In this document: piece after piece, positions 52,186 through 59,480 of the stretch | Numbering within the stretch: the stretch's first letter is position 1 | How the letters are laid out: each line of letters begins with the position of its first letter | Source: Aminobacter niigataensis | Lineage (GTDB): Bacteria > Pseudomonadota > Alphaproteobacteria > Rhizobiales > Rhizobiaceae | Length of the DNA stretch: 64,000 nucleotides | NCBI RefSeq assembly: GCF_014200015.1 | Contig: NZ_JACHOT010000005.1 | Coordinates: 124,001 to 188,000, forward strand | Direction: 5' to 3' | Position numbers and translations under genes: made by a program | The notes under the pieces: model-generated | What the model was told of the DNA's origin: nothing | Database searches by the model: none | The model's input: the letters and a program-made list of their open reading frames with translations, nothing else

Positions 52186-52806
52186 TCAGCCGGCCAGGCC
52201 GGCTGCCAGCACAACGCCTGCGGCGGCGATGCCGCCACCGCCCACCTTGAGCGCGTTGCGCCAGGACAAGCGGGCGACGAAGCTGGCAAGCGAGAAGCCC
52301 AGCGCATGCAGCACAACTGTCGAAGCGACAAACCCCAGCCCATAGAGGAAGGCATTGCTGGCAATCGGCAATTCCTGGCCGTGGGCGAAACCGTGCAGCC
52401 CGCCGAAGGCAACCGTCATCGCAAAGGCCGCGCCGAACGGCACGCGGCTGCCCAGCGCCACGATCGCGCCCAGCAACACCACCGAGCCGGCAATACCCAG
52501 TTCGACAAAGGGAAGCGACAGTCCGGTCATGCCAAAGACCGCGCCGGCGATCATTCCGATGACGAAGCCGAGCGGTAGCCAGCGAAACACCGGCTCATTG
52601 TCTGCATTCTGACCGGCCCAGATGCCGACCCCGGCCATGGCCAGGATGTGATCAAGCCCGGAGAGCGGGTGAGATAACCCAGCGCCGAGACCACCGGCCT
52701 CGGGTAGAAAATGCGCGTAGCTCGGCATCGTCGACGCGGCATATGCAACGGCAACCGCTGCAGCCAACCGCGTGACCTTTGTTGTGTTCGTTGTCGTGTT
52801 CACCAT
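52186..52806 (-). CDS. HupE/UreJ-family membrane protein (hydrolase-linked copy)
   Basis: A 206-residue inner-membrane protein, probably a nickel permease. A signal-like N-terminus ends near SYAHFLPEAGG, followed by the family HPxxGxDH motif (GLSHPLSGLDHILAM) at about residues 50-64 and FGGLHGFAHGQELP later; six hydrophobic segments are seen. It lies 47 bases after the catalytically depleted hydrolase paralogue, in the same operon as hypA and hypB, and is a distant paralogue of the urease-linked copy. The ATG at 52806 was preferred; a longer frame lies inside the hydrolase gene. Confidence 0.88.
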   Translation of the reverse strand: MVNTTTNTTKVTRLAAAVAVAYAASTMPSYAHFLPEAGGLGAGLSHPLSGLDHILAMAGVGIWAGQNADNEPVFRWLPLGFVIGMIAGAVFGMTGLSLPFVELGIAGSVVLLGAIVALGSRVPFGAAFAMTVAFGGLHGFAHGQELPIASNAFLYGLGFVASTVVLHALGFSLASFVARLSWRNALKVGGGGIAAAGVVLAAGLAG

Positions 52807-52853
52807 CAACTCCTGTGGCCGGCCGCAGCCGGCCTTGTCCAAATGGTTGTCTT

Positions 52854-53900
52854 TTACTCTGCGGCGACCAGATCGGTGCGGCGCAGGCTGGCATCGATGA
52901 CGTCGCCATTTTGCGCCGCCAATGACGCCATCAGGCGCATGATGACGCACGCCGCCAGGCGGGCCGCCGTGCCGCTGATGTCGAAGATCGGGCATAGCTC
53001 GGTGAGATCGATGACGCTGACACTGCCGCGCTTTGCGATCATGTCGGCGATGCGCATCATCTCACGCGACTCGATGCCGCCTGGCTCCGTCGAGGTGACG
53101 CCGGGTGCAGCCGACGAATCCATGACGTTGAAATTGAAGCTGAGATACTGCGCGTCGGTATCGCCCCAGACCCGCTCGATCGAGCGCTCGACCAGCGGGT
53201 AGATGCCGCCGTCGAACAGGTCGAACATCGAGTCGTAGTGCAGACCCCGCTCCTTCGACAGGTCGACATGGTCCTTGGGGTTCATGGCGTTGCGGGCGCC
53301 CAGATGCGCGACATTTCTGATGTCGAGATTGGGCAGTTCGGTGATGCGCGCCATGGCGCACGGGGCGAGATTGCGCTCGCCGGCCCAGCTGTCGGCCATA
53401 TCGAGCTGGGCGCTGAAATGCATGTAGCCCATCTTCTTGGAGGCACCGATATGATCGGAAAGAGCGCGTGCCGCCGCAATCGAAATCGAGCGGTCACCGC
53501 CGCAGATGATCGGCGTGAGGCCAGACTTCAGGACTTCGCGGACCGCACGATAGATGCGCTCATGAGCCACCTCGGGGCTGACCTTCGGCATCGAGACGTC
53601 GCCGCAATCGACAGCCTTGCCATGCAGGTCGACATTGTATTCGAACCAGTAGGAGAAATACTCCTGCGAAACGAGGCGGAACTCGCGCGGGCCGTCTTCC
53701 GATCCGGGCTTGCCGACATTGCCTTCGTCGAAAGGCACGCCGACAAAGGCGTATTTGGCACCGCAGGCCCTAAGCGCTTCGGCATTCAGCGGCACGTGGG
53801 CAGACCGCAGGAACGTGATCAGGCCTGGCGCGCGGTAGTTGTCTCCGGCGTCGCCGCCAAGCGGCGAGAACAGGTGGGCGTAGGATTTTGCTGGGTTCAT
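52854..53900 (-). CDS. Arginase-fold paralogue lacking most metal ligands (putative non-catalytic subunit)
   Basis: A 348-residue ureohydrolase-family protein whose metal site is degenerate. Compared with the neighbouring hydrolase, GGDH is GGDR (R137), DxHxD reads SAQLD (S163, Q165, D167) and DxDxxD reads NFNVMD (N256, N258, D261). Five of six canonical ligands are therefore replaced, while flanking segments (GVPFDEGN, YFSYWFEYNVD, VDCGDV, ARNAMNPKD) stay close to the active paralogue. Such a pair of active and inactive subunits is reported for metformin hydrolase. I infer it forms a mixed oligomer with the neighbour. The gap to the upstream hydrolase gene is 25 bases. Confidence 0.88.
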   Translation of the reverse strand: MNPAKSYAHLFSPLGGDAGDNYRAPGLITFLRSAHVPLNAEALRACGAKYAFVGVPFDEGNVGKPGSEDGPREFRLVSQEYFSYWFEYNVDLHGKAVDCGDVSMPKVSPEVAHERIYRAVREVLKSGLTPIICGGDRSISIAAARALSDHIGASKKMGYMHFSAQLDMADSWAGERNLAPCAMARITELPNLDIRNVAHLGARNAMNPKDHVDLSKERGLHYDSMFDLFDGGIYPLVERSIERVWGDTDAQYLSFNFNVMDSSAAPGVTSTEPGGIESREMMRIADMIAKRGSVSVIDLTELCPIFDISGTAARLAACVIMRLMASLAAQNGDVIDASLRRTDLVAAE

Positions 53901-53925
53901 GACTTAATCTCCTCCCTGAGAATTC

Positions 53926-54999
53926 TTACGGTTGCTTGCCCTGCTGGCGCAGGGTCTGGGCACGCGAGCCGAGATAGTGGTAGATCATGTTGACCGTCAT
54001 CTTGGCGCTGATCTGGCTGGAGTCGAAGTACGGGCAGAGCTCGACCACATCGAGGATGTCGCAGCCGTGGCGGCCGGCGATGCGCGCGAACTGGATCGCT
54101 TCCCGCCCCTTGAGGCCATAGCATTCCGGCGAGGTAGAGCCGGGCATGCAGCTCATGTCGATCGAGTCCGTATCCCAGGTGAAGTAGAGCGTATCTGCGT
54201 CCTTCTTCACCCGTTCGAAGATCTCGTTGGCGCACACTTCCAGTCCGCGCTCGATCATCTCGGGCATGGTGACGACACGGATCTCGTTGTCGACGTAGAA
54301 ATCCCACCAGTCCTTGGGATTGAGGCCGTTGCGCGAGCCCATATGCGCCATGTTCCTGGCGTTGCAGTTGGGCAGGTCAAGCGCGCGCGGCGTGCCCGAG
54401 CAGTTGGTGATCAGGTTGCCGGCCCAGTCGGGTCCGGCGTCGAGGTGGCTGTCGACATGCAGGTAGCCCATCTTGCCGCTGCCGGTAAATTTCGACAGCG
54501 CCTTGGCGCCGGGGATCGGCAGGGAGTGATCGCCGCCGAACAGGATCACCTTGGCGCCGCCTTCGAGGCACTCGGTGACGTAGTCGGTGGTGTATTCCTG
54601 CGACTTGATGTTGTTGCCCGGCACCGTCGGCACGTCGCCGCAGTCGACGACACGGAAAAAGCTCAACAGGTCGACGTCGTATTCGAACATGTAGGGAAAA
54701 TACTGCGTCGTCGCCTCGCGCAGCCCCGAAGCGCCTTGCGAGGCGCCGGCGCGCACGATCTGGCCCTGGTCCCATGGAACGGCCAGGAAGCAGATCTTTG
54801 CACCCATTTCGCGAATCTTGTGACGGTCCGGCGGGCAATAGGGCGCGCCCATGAAGGTGGCGAGCCCCCTGGATTTGAACGAGCCGTTATGCAGCTTCGG
54901 AGAGTAGATGTGGTCATTCTCGCCGAACTGCTCGGCGGGGCCACGATGTTGATGTGGCGTGAATTGCCACTTGGCTATGTCTGCTTTTCGATCAAGCAT
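53926..54999 (-). CDS. Ureohydrolase-family enzyme, probable nickel-dependent guanidine-type hydrolase
   Basis: A 357-residue arginase/agmatinase-fold enzyme with all six canonical metal ligands: H158 (GGDHS), D183, H185, D187 (DSHLD), D276 and D278 (WDTDSID, D281 also conserved). The insertion-rich N-terminus (about 1-65) and the DSHLDAGPDW and TWDTDSIDMSCMPG contexts differ from ordinary agmatinases and match what I recall of the guanidine hydrolase (GdmH) and metformin hydrolase group. The adjacent hypA and hypB genes support nickel rather than manganese. The likely reaction is guanidine or a substituted guanidine to urea (or guanylurea) plus ammonia or an amine. The exact substrate is not determinable from sequence. 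Confidence 0.85.
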   Translation of the reverse strand: MLDRKADIAKWQFTPHQHRGPAEQFGENDHIYSPKLHNGSFKSRGLATFMGAPYCPPDRHKIREMGAKICFLAVPWDQGQIVRAGASQGASGLREATTQYFPYMFEYDVDLLSFFRVVDCGDVPTVPGNNIKSQEYTTDYVTECLEGGAKVILFGGDHSLPIPGAKALSKFTGSGKMGYLHVDSHLDAGPDWAGNLITNCSGTPRALDLPNCNARNMAHMGSRNGLNPKDWWDFYVDNEIRVVTMPEMIERGLEVCANEIFERVKKDADTLYFTWDTDSIDMSCMPGSTSPECYGLKGREAIQFARIAGRHGCDILDVVELCPYFDSSQISAKMTVNMIYHYLGSRAQTLRQQGKQP

Positions 55000-55020
55000 G
55001 CTGTTCCTCCCAACAGATAA

Positions 55021-55410
55021 CTACTGAAGTGTTTGCCCAACCGGGGCCAACGCCGGATGTGGAGCTTCTTCCTCAAGCTCGATGTGGGTCAGTTCCATCT
55101 CGCGTCCGGACAGCACCTTGCGCGAAGGCCTCCCGCAGTCCGTGCAGCGAAGATTGGAAAGAGAGAGCGGCGAACGCGCCTCGGCGCAGTGCTCGCAGAA
55201 TATGGTCAGCGGCACTTCCTCGATGTGCAGCTTGGCGCCTTCGCAGAGCGTGCCGCGCGTTGCCGGGCCGAAGCAGAAATACAGCGAGCGGGCGATGCCG
55301 CACATGACGCCGAGACGCACATGCATTCCGGTGACCCGGGCGCGGCCGTTGCGCGCGGCGTGATCGCTGGCAAGGTCGATCAGGCTTGAGGCGATGGTGA
55401 GTTCGTGCAT
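55021..55410 (-). CDS. hypA: HypA-family nickel chaperone
   Basis: A nickel/zinc metallochaperone of 129 residues. The N-terminal nickel site MHE (H2, E3) is intact, and zinc is held by CEHC and CTDC pairs at about residues 72-94. The 20-residue tail beyond the usual end (EEEAPHPALAPVGQTLQ) is unusual. It lies 9 bases after hypB and 21 bases before the hydrolase gene. No hydrogenase or other hyp gene is in the window, so it most likely serves the nickel hydrolase, like the accessory proteins of GdmH. Confidence 0.93.
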   Translation of the reverse strand: MHELTIASSLIDLASDHAARNGRARVTGMHVRLGVMCGIARSLYFCFGPATRGTLCEGAKLHIEEVPLTIFCEHCAEARSPLSLSNLRCTDCGRPSRKVLSGREMELTHIELEEEAPHPALAPVGQTLQ

Positions 55411-55419
55411 GGCGCCACC

Positions 55420-56427
55420 TCAGGCGTGGAGCGTGTTGCGGATGGACTCCACCCGCGCCTGCAGGTCTCGCGCGAGGTCCTGCAGCTGCTGCTGGCGGGC
55501 CCGGACGATCCACTCCAGCCATGCCGTCATCCCGGTGCCATCGCGCGCCGACACGACGATGCTTTCGATCGCCGGGTTGACTTCGCGGGCACGGGCAACG
55601 CAGGCCTCGATGTCGAAATCGCAGTAGGGTGCCAGGTCCGACTTCGAGATGACCAGAAGGTCGGCCGCGGCGAACGCCTCGGGATATTTGACCGGCTTGT
55701 CGTCGCCTTCGGTGACAGACAGAATGACCACCTTGTGGGCTTCGCCAAGGTCGAAGCCGGCCGGGCAGGCAAGGTTGCCGACGTTTTCGATGAACAGGAC
55801 GCCGCCCTGCTGCAGCGAGAGCGATTCAAGCGCACGCTTGATCATGTCTGCGTCCAAGTGGCAGCCCTTGCCGGTATTGATCTGCACCGCCTGGGTGTCC
55901 GTCGCACGAATGCGATCGGCATCGTTGGTCGTCTCCTGATCGCCCTCGATCACCCAGGTCGGGAAGGTGCCCTTCAACCGCTGCAAGGTCTCGACCAGCA
56001 AAGTGGTCTTGCCCGCCCCGGGGCTGGCGATCAGGTTGAGCGCAAGCACGCCATGCCCGCACAGTTCGTCGCGGACGCCGTCGGCAAACATGCCGTTCTT
56101 GGCCAGGATCTCCTGCTCGATCTGCACCAGCCGCTTCTGGCTCATGCCCGGAACATGGGTCTTGGCGGCATCCTTGCCGAAATGCAGATCACCGCCGGCG
56201 CCACCAGCAACGGAATGCTGGTGCTCATGCATGCCGTCGTCGCCATGAACGTGACCGTGGGCGCCGCGGTGATGATGTCCGTCATCGTGGTCGTGGTGAT
56301 GGTGCCCATCATGGTGATGATGATGATCGCCATGATGGTGATGGGCATGCAGGTGCTCGTGGCCATCCCCACCGCTCTTGCCATCAATACGAATGTTCTC
56401 AGGCCCGCAGCCGCATACCTGGCACAT
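55420..56427 (-). CDS. hypB: HypB-family nickel-binding GTPase
   Basis: A GTPase for nickel delivery, 335 residues. The N-terminal high-affinity nickel site CxxCxC is present (MCQVCGCG). Residues 23-71 contain 26 histidines, a nickel-storage stretch. The G domain has NLIASPGAGKTTLL, then EGDQETTNDADRIRA, FIENVGNLACPAGFDLGE and ISKSDLAPY as the specificity motif. It lies 2 bases after the TetR gene stop and 9 bases before hypA, in one operon with the hydrolase pair. Confidence 0.95.
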   Translation of the reverse strand: MCQVCGCGPENIRIDGKSGGDGHEHLHAHHHHGDHHHHHDGHHHHDHDDGHHHRGAHGHVHGDDGMHEHQHSVAGGAGGDLHFGKDAAKTHVPGMSQKRLVQIEQEILAKNGMFADGVRDELCGHGVLALNLIASPGAGKTTLLVETLQRLKGTFPTWVIEGDQETTNDADRIRATDTQAVQINTGKGCHLDADMIKRALESLSLQQGGVLFIENVGNLACPAGFDLGEAHKVVILSVTEGDDKPVKYPEAFAAADLLVISKSDLAPYCDFDIEACVARAREVNPAIESIVVSARDGTGMTAWLEWIVRARQQQLQDLARDLQARVESIRNTLHA

Positions 56428-56429
56428 GG

Positions 56430-57134
56430 CTATCTCCCGCTCTTGGTTGTGGAAGGGCTTTTGGCTGAAGGATCGCCGGCATAGTGCAGCAGTCCCCAGA
56501 CCACCTCCTTGAGGTACCGCATCGCTGCGGGGATCGGCGCGCCATGCGGCATGAAACTGCCGAAGTAGATGCCGTCGATGTTGCGCGAGATGAATGCCGC
56601 CATCTCATCGGGGTCCGGGCAGGCAAACATGCCCACCTCGACGCCCTTGCGGATGCAATCGGCGAGAACCCTCTTTTCGGACTCGTAGAAGTCCTCGACG
56701 AAGCTATCGATGAACTTGGGGCCTGCGTCCTTGGCGCCTCCGGCATTGACGAACATGATGCGCACGAGGCTGCGCAGCGTCTCCGACATCTCGACATTGA
56801 GGTCCAGATAGGCGCTCAGCAACGCGGCCGGGCTCTCATGCCGCGCGACCACCTCGCCATAGTTGGTCATCAGTCGATCAAGCGCGTGAAGCACGGAGGA
56901 CTGGTAGAGCGAGTCTTTGTTCTTGAAGTAATAATAGATAAGCGAATGAGCGACGCCAAGCTTCTTGGCAATAAGCGGAATTGTTACACTCTCAAAATCT
57001 TCTTCGGCAAAGCATTCGAGCGCCGCTTCCAACAACGACTCCGCCCGAACCCCAGGATTGCGGTAGAGGCGATTTTTGGCCCGTTTGACCGATTTCACGC
57101 GATCTTCAAGGTGAATGAGAGCGGCGGATTCCAT
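56430..57134 (-). CDS. TetR-family transcriptional regulator
   Basis: A 234-residue TetR regulator. The helix-turn-helix lies at about residues 33-76 (SLLEAALECFAEEDFESVTI, IAKKLGVAHSLIYYYFKNKD). The C-terminal ligand domain is helical, with no clear ligand hints. ATG at 57134 is preferred because AGGAAG precedes it; an in-frame ATG at 57158 has no ribosome binding site. It is the first gene of the hypB-hypA-hydrolase operon, 2 bases from hypB, and is divergent from the permease genes, so autoregulation and control of both units are likely. Confidence 0.88.
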   Translation of the reverse strand: MESAALIHLEDRVKSVKRAKNRLYRNPGVRAESLLEAALECFAEEDFESVTIPLIAKKLGVAHSLIYYYFKNKDSLYQSSVLHALDRLMTNYGEVVARHESPAALLSAYLDLNVEMSETLRSLVRIMFVNAGGAKDAGPKFIDSFVEDFYESEKRVLADCIRKGVEVGMFACPDPDEMAAFISRNIDGIYFGSFMPHGAPIPAAMRYLKEVVWGLLHYAGDPSAKSPSTTKSGR

Positions 57135-57836
57135 CGATGACTTCCTGACTTTGAGCATTGCCGGAGAAGCGCGACGCGACTGCGTCGGTTCAGCACCTGA
57201 AGTACGGCCAGGCTGCCGCTTCAGATGTCGAGGGCACTGGGTACTCGACTGCACTTTCGAGCTTGACGCTACGTAGCTTTGACACCGCTGTCAACACGCA
57301 TTTTGAACTCCCTTGGCGACTTCGCGAGAAAATGGTTCGTGCCATACGCGGTCATCAGCAACCTCATCGGGAGAAACACAAGCACCTGCCGACAACGATT
57401 AACGCACTGAAATATCTAATTTAATTGCATTGTTGATTTTGATTCCTGTATTTCGTCGGCTCGCCTGAGTGTGGTCGACGGCACATTGTTTTTGCTCATA
57501 TACATGCAAATTCCCTAATGTTTTTACATGCCTGTCAGGAAAATTGTTTGACACAACAATCAAACTGCCGCAACGTAACAGCGTGATGGGTGGCGGCCTC
57601 AAACACGGTGAGAGGCGCGCCGCGCATCCGACGGAACCTTGGGGGTCGATCAGACAGGAGAACCCCGCTTGCACGCCACCCAGCCTCAAACGAACAGATC
57701 GATCGGGCGCGCCCTCGCTCGCATGGGTGCCGCGGCGATTCCGGACTGCCAGGACAACAAGACGATGCCGAACCGGGACTTTGGAGGACAATCAACGCCC
57801 GGATAGGTGTTCATTTAATCTTTGGAGGAGGATGAA
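57135..57836. other. Long divergent regulatory region between TetR and the permease unit
   Basis: A gap of about 700 bases with no convincing gene. It contains a 16-base palindrome-like site TTGACA-CCGC-TGTCAA (57279-57294), close in layout to the RutR site TTGACCA-NN-TGGTCAA, and a second inverted repeat GTTTGA-8-TCAAAC (57546-57565) which embeds TTGACA (57548-57553), a possible -35 box for the permease unit. The section 57410-57550 is AT-rich. The rest, 57590-57830, is GC-rich and would be transcribed as a 5' leader; no known guanidine riboswitch was identified in it. Confidence 0.55.
57279..57294. promoter_or_regulatory. Candidate TetR operator
   Basis: TTGACA and TGTCAA in perfect inversion with a CCGC centre, 145 bases before the TetR start. 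RutR, a TetR-family regulator of pyrimidine use, binds a 16-base site of nearly the same form. The two flanking AGCTT-GAC-like direct repeats (57260-57284) may extend the site. The assignment is by position and symmetry only. Confidence 0.5.
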
Positions 57837-58028
57837 ATGACTATCGCTTCAGAAAATCCAGACAATGAAATGCGTCGGGAACTAAACCGGCGACTGAACA
57901 TCGTTGCGGATCCGAGTTACGGGGATCCAGCGCGTGCGGATATATCGGGCCGGGATCTCGGAATCTGGTTCGCCACGACGGCAGCCATCTTGATTGTCGC
58001 GCTCGCCATGTGGAGCGGAGGCAACTGA
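57837..58028 (+). CDS. Small single-TM protein coupled to the permease
   Basis: A 63-residue protein with a charged N-terminus (ENPDNEMRRELNRRLNIVAD) and one hydrophobic segment near the C-terminus (LGIWFATTAAILIVALAMW). No known family is recognised. A strong GGAGGA ribosome binding site precedes the ATG at 57837. Its stop overlaps the permease start by one base (TGATG), so the two are translationally coupled. It may be an accessory or stabilising peptide of the permease. Confidence 0.7.
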   Translation: MTIASENPDNEMRRELNRRLNIVADPSYGDPARADISGRDLGIWFATTAAILIVALAMWSGGN

Positions 58029-59440
58029 TGGCCGCCGCACCAAAATTCACCGGCGCGAGTGCTGCCTTCGGCACGCTCCCCGTGCTCAAGGAAGAGCGGG
58101 AACTCGGCTTCCTAGATCATTCCTGGATCAATATCGGCCTTGCCATCGCCACATGGGCGTTCCTGCTCGGCGGCAGCACGGCCCTTGTCGTCGGAGCCCG
58201 CGACGGCATCTACGCCATCATCATCGGCAACGTCATCGGCGTTTCGATCATGGCCGTCAGCGTCTGCATCTCGACCGGGAAGTTCGGCATCGAGCAATTC
58301 ACGCTGATGCGCAGCGTCTTCGGACCTGTCGGCATCCTGATCTTGGTCGGATTTTTCCTTGCCATCTACGGCGTCGGCTGGTCGGCAATCCTGTCGATCA
58401 TGTTCGGGCGCGCGATCAGCGGCGTCATGAACCAGGTCGGCGGCACGCAAATCGGCGAAAACGATCTCGGCGTGACGTTCCTTGCCATCCTGGCAATCAC
58501 CATCTCATGGCTTCTGCTCTGGAAAGGGCCAACTGCCGTCAAATGGCTCAACCGCTTCGTCGGGCCGGGCAAGCTCATCCTCTGCTTCGGCATTCTGTTC
58601 CTCATCTTCAGCCACAAGAGCTGGAGCGACATCGCAAACGCAGCTCCGCTCGCGCCGTTCGACGACCGCCGGCTCAATTTCATGATCGCCGTCGAGTTCA
58701 ATCTTGCCGCCGGCTTCGGATGGTGGCCGGTACTGGGCAACATTTCGCGCTTCACCCGCACGCCGCGCGCCGCGCTGTGGCCCAATCTCATCGGTATCTT
58801 CGCGGCCGCCGTTCTCGGTGAACTAGTCGGCTTGTTTGCCGCCCTGAGCCTGGGATCGCATGACCCGACGGCCTGGATGATCCCGCTGGGGGGAGCCTTT
58901 GTCGGCGTGACCGCGCTGCTGTTCGTCGGACTGGCAAACATCACCGCCATCGTCAGCATCTTCTACGGCATGTGCCTGGCGATGCGGCAGGCAGGCGGAC
59001 GCTACTTCGAAGCCCTGCCCTGGGGCCTGCTGACCGGCGCATTGTTTGTTCCGGTGATCGTCATCGCCTTCTTCCCGGGCCAGATCTACGACAACTTCTT
59101 CAAGTTCCTCGCCTGGACCGCACTCGGATTTGCACCGCTCTCCGGCGTGACGGCGATGGACTACCTGGTCCTGCGCAGAGGCCGGATCAAGCAGTGCGAC
59201 GTCTTCAACGACGGTGCCGATTCCGACTACGCCTTCTGGCGCGGCATCAATCCGGCTTCGTTCCTGGCCCTGGCAGGTGGGGGCATCGTCTACTACGCGT
59301 TGTTCGATCCCCAGTCGCTTGCCGCGCATGGTCCATTCGTCTGGATCAGTGCGTCTGTACCTGCCTGTCTCGTGGCAGCGATCCTTCACTACGCTCTGAC
59401 CAAGGCATTGGTGATGCCGGCACGGCGCGGAGGATATTGA
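58028..59440 (+). CDS. NCS1-family permease (cytosine/purine/allantoin type)
   Basis: A membrane transporter of 470 residues with about twelve hydrophobic segments. Family traits: hydrophilic N-terminus, GFLDHSWINIGLAIATWAFLLGG, FGIEQFTLMRSVFGPVGIL and EFNLAAGFGWWPVLGNISRF, which resembles the substrate-binding helix 6 region of cytosine permeases. The substrate is unknown; being divergent from the hydrolase operon, a guanidine-type nitrogen compound is a reasonable inference. It overlaps the 63-residue protein gene by one base and is followed by an XRE-cupin gene 25 bases later. Confidence 0.88.
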   Translation: MAAAPKFTGASAAFGTLPVLKEERELGFLDHSWINIGLAIATWAFLLGGSTALVVGARDGIYAIIIGNVIGVSIMAVSVCISTGKFGIEQFTLMRSVFGPVGILILVGFFLAIYGVGWSAILSIMFGRAISGVMNQVGGTQIGENDLGVTFLAILAITISWLLLWKGPTAVKWLNRFVGPGKLILCFGILFLIFSHKSWSDIANAAPLAPFDDRRLNFMIAVEFNLAAGFGWWPVLGNISRFTRTPRAALWPNLIGIFAAAVLGELVGLFAALSLGSHDPTAWMIPLGGAFVGVTALLFVGLANITAIVSIFYGMCLAMRQAGGRYFEALPWGLLTGALFVPVIVIAFFPGQIYDNFFKFLAWTALGFAPLSGVTAMDYLVLRRGRIKQCDVFNDGADSDYAFWRGINPASFLALAGGGIVYYALFDPQSLAAHGPFVWISASVPACLVAAILHYALTKALVMPARRGGY

Positions 59441-59449
59441 TCTCGGGAT

Positions 59450-59480
59450 CGGGTGATCCGCTCACATGACGGATCACCCG
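59450..59480 (+). promoter_or_regulatory. Perfect hairpin whose loop holds the start codon of the XRE-cupin gene
   Basis: An 11-base inverted repeat (CGGGTGATCCG at 59450-59460 and its exact complement at 59470-59480) has a 9-base loop, CTCACATGA, containing the ATG at 59466. In RNA it would hide the region where the ribosome binding site lies; in DNA it is a good palindromic operator for autorepression. It also lies where a terminator of the permease unit might be, but no T-run follows. Confidence 0.6.

Noticed and set aside
55021-56427. hypA-hypB as part of a hydrogenase locus
   Set aside because: No hydrogenase structural gene and no other hyp gene occurs in the window; the genes are tightly joined to the ureohydrolase pair.
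57135-57836. Guanidine riboswitch upstream of the permease unit
   Set aside because: Short stretches such as CAGGACAACAAGACG recall class III, but the order of helices and the remaining conserved bases do not fit; class I and II signatures were not found either.
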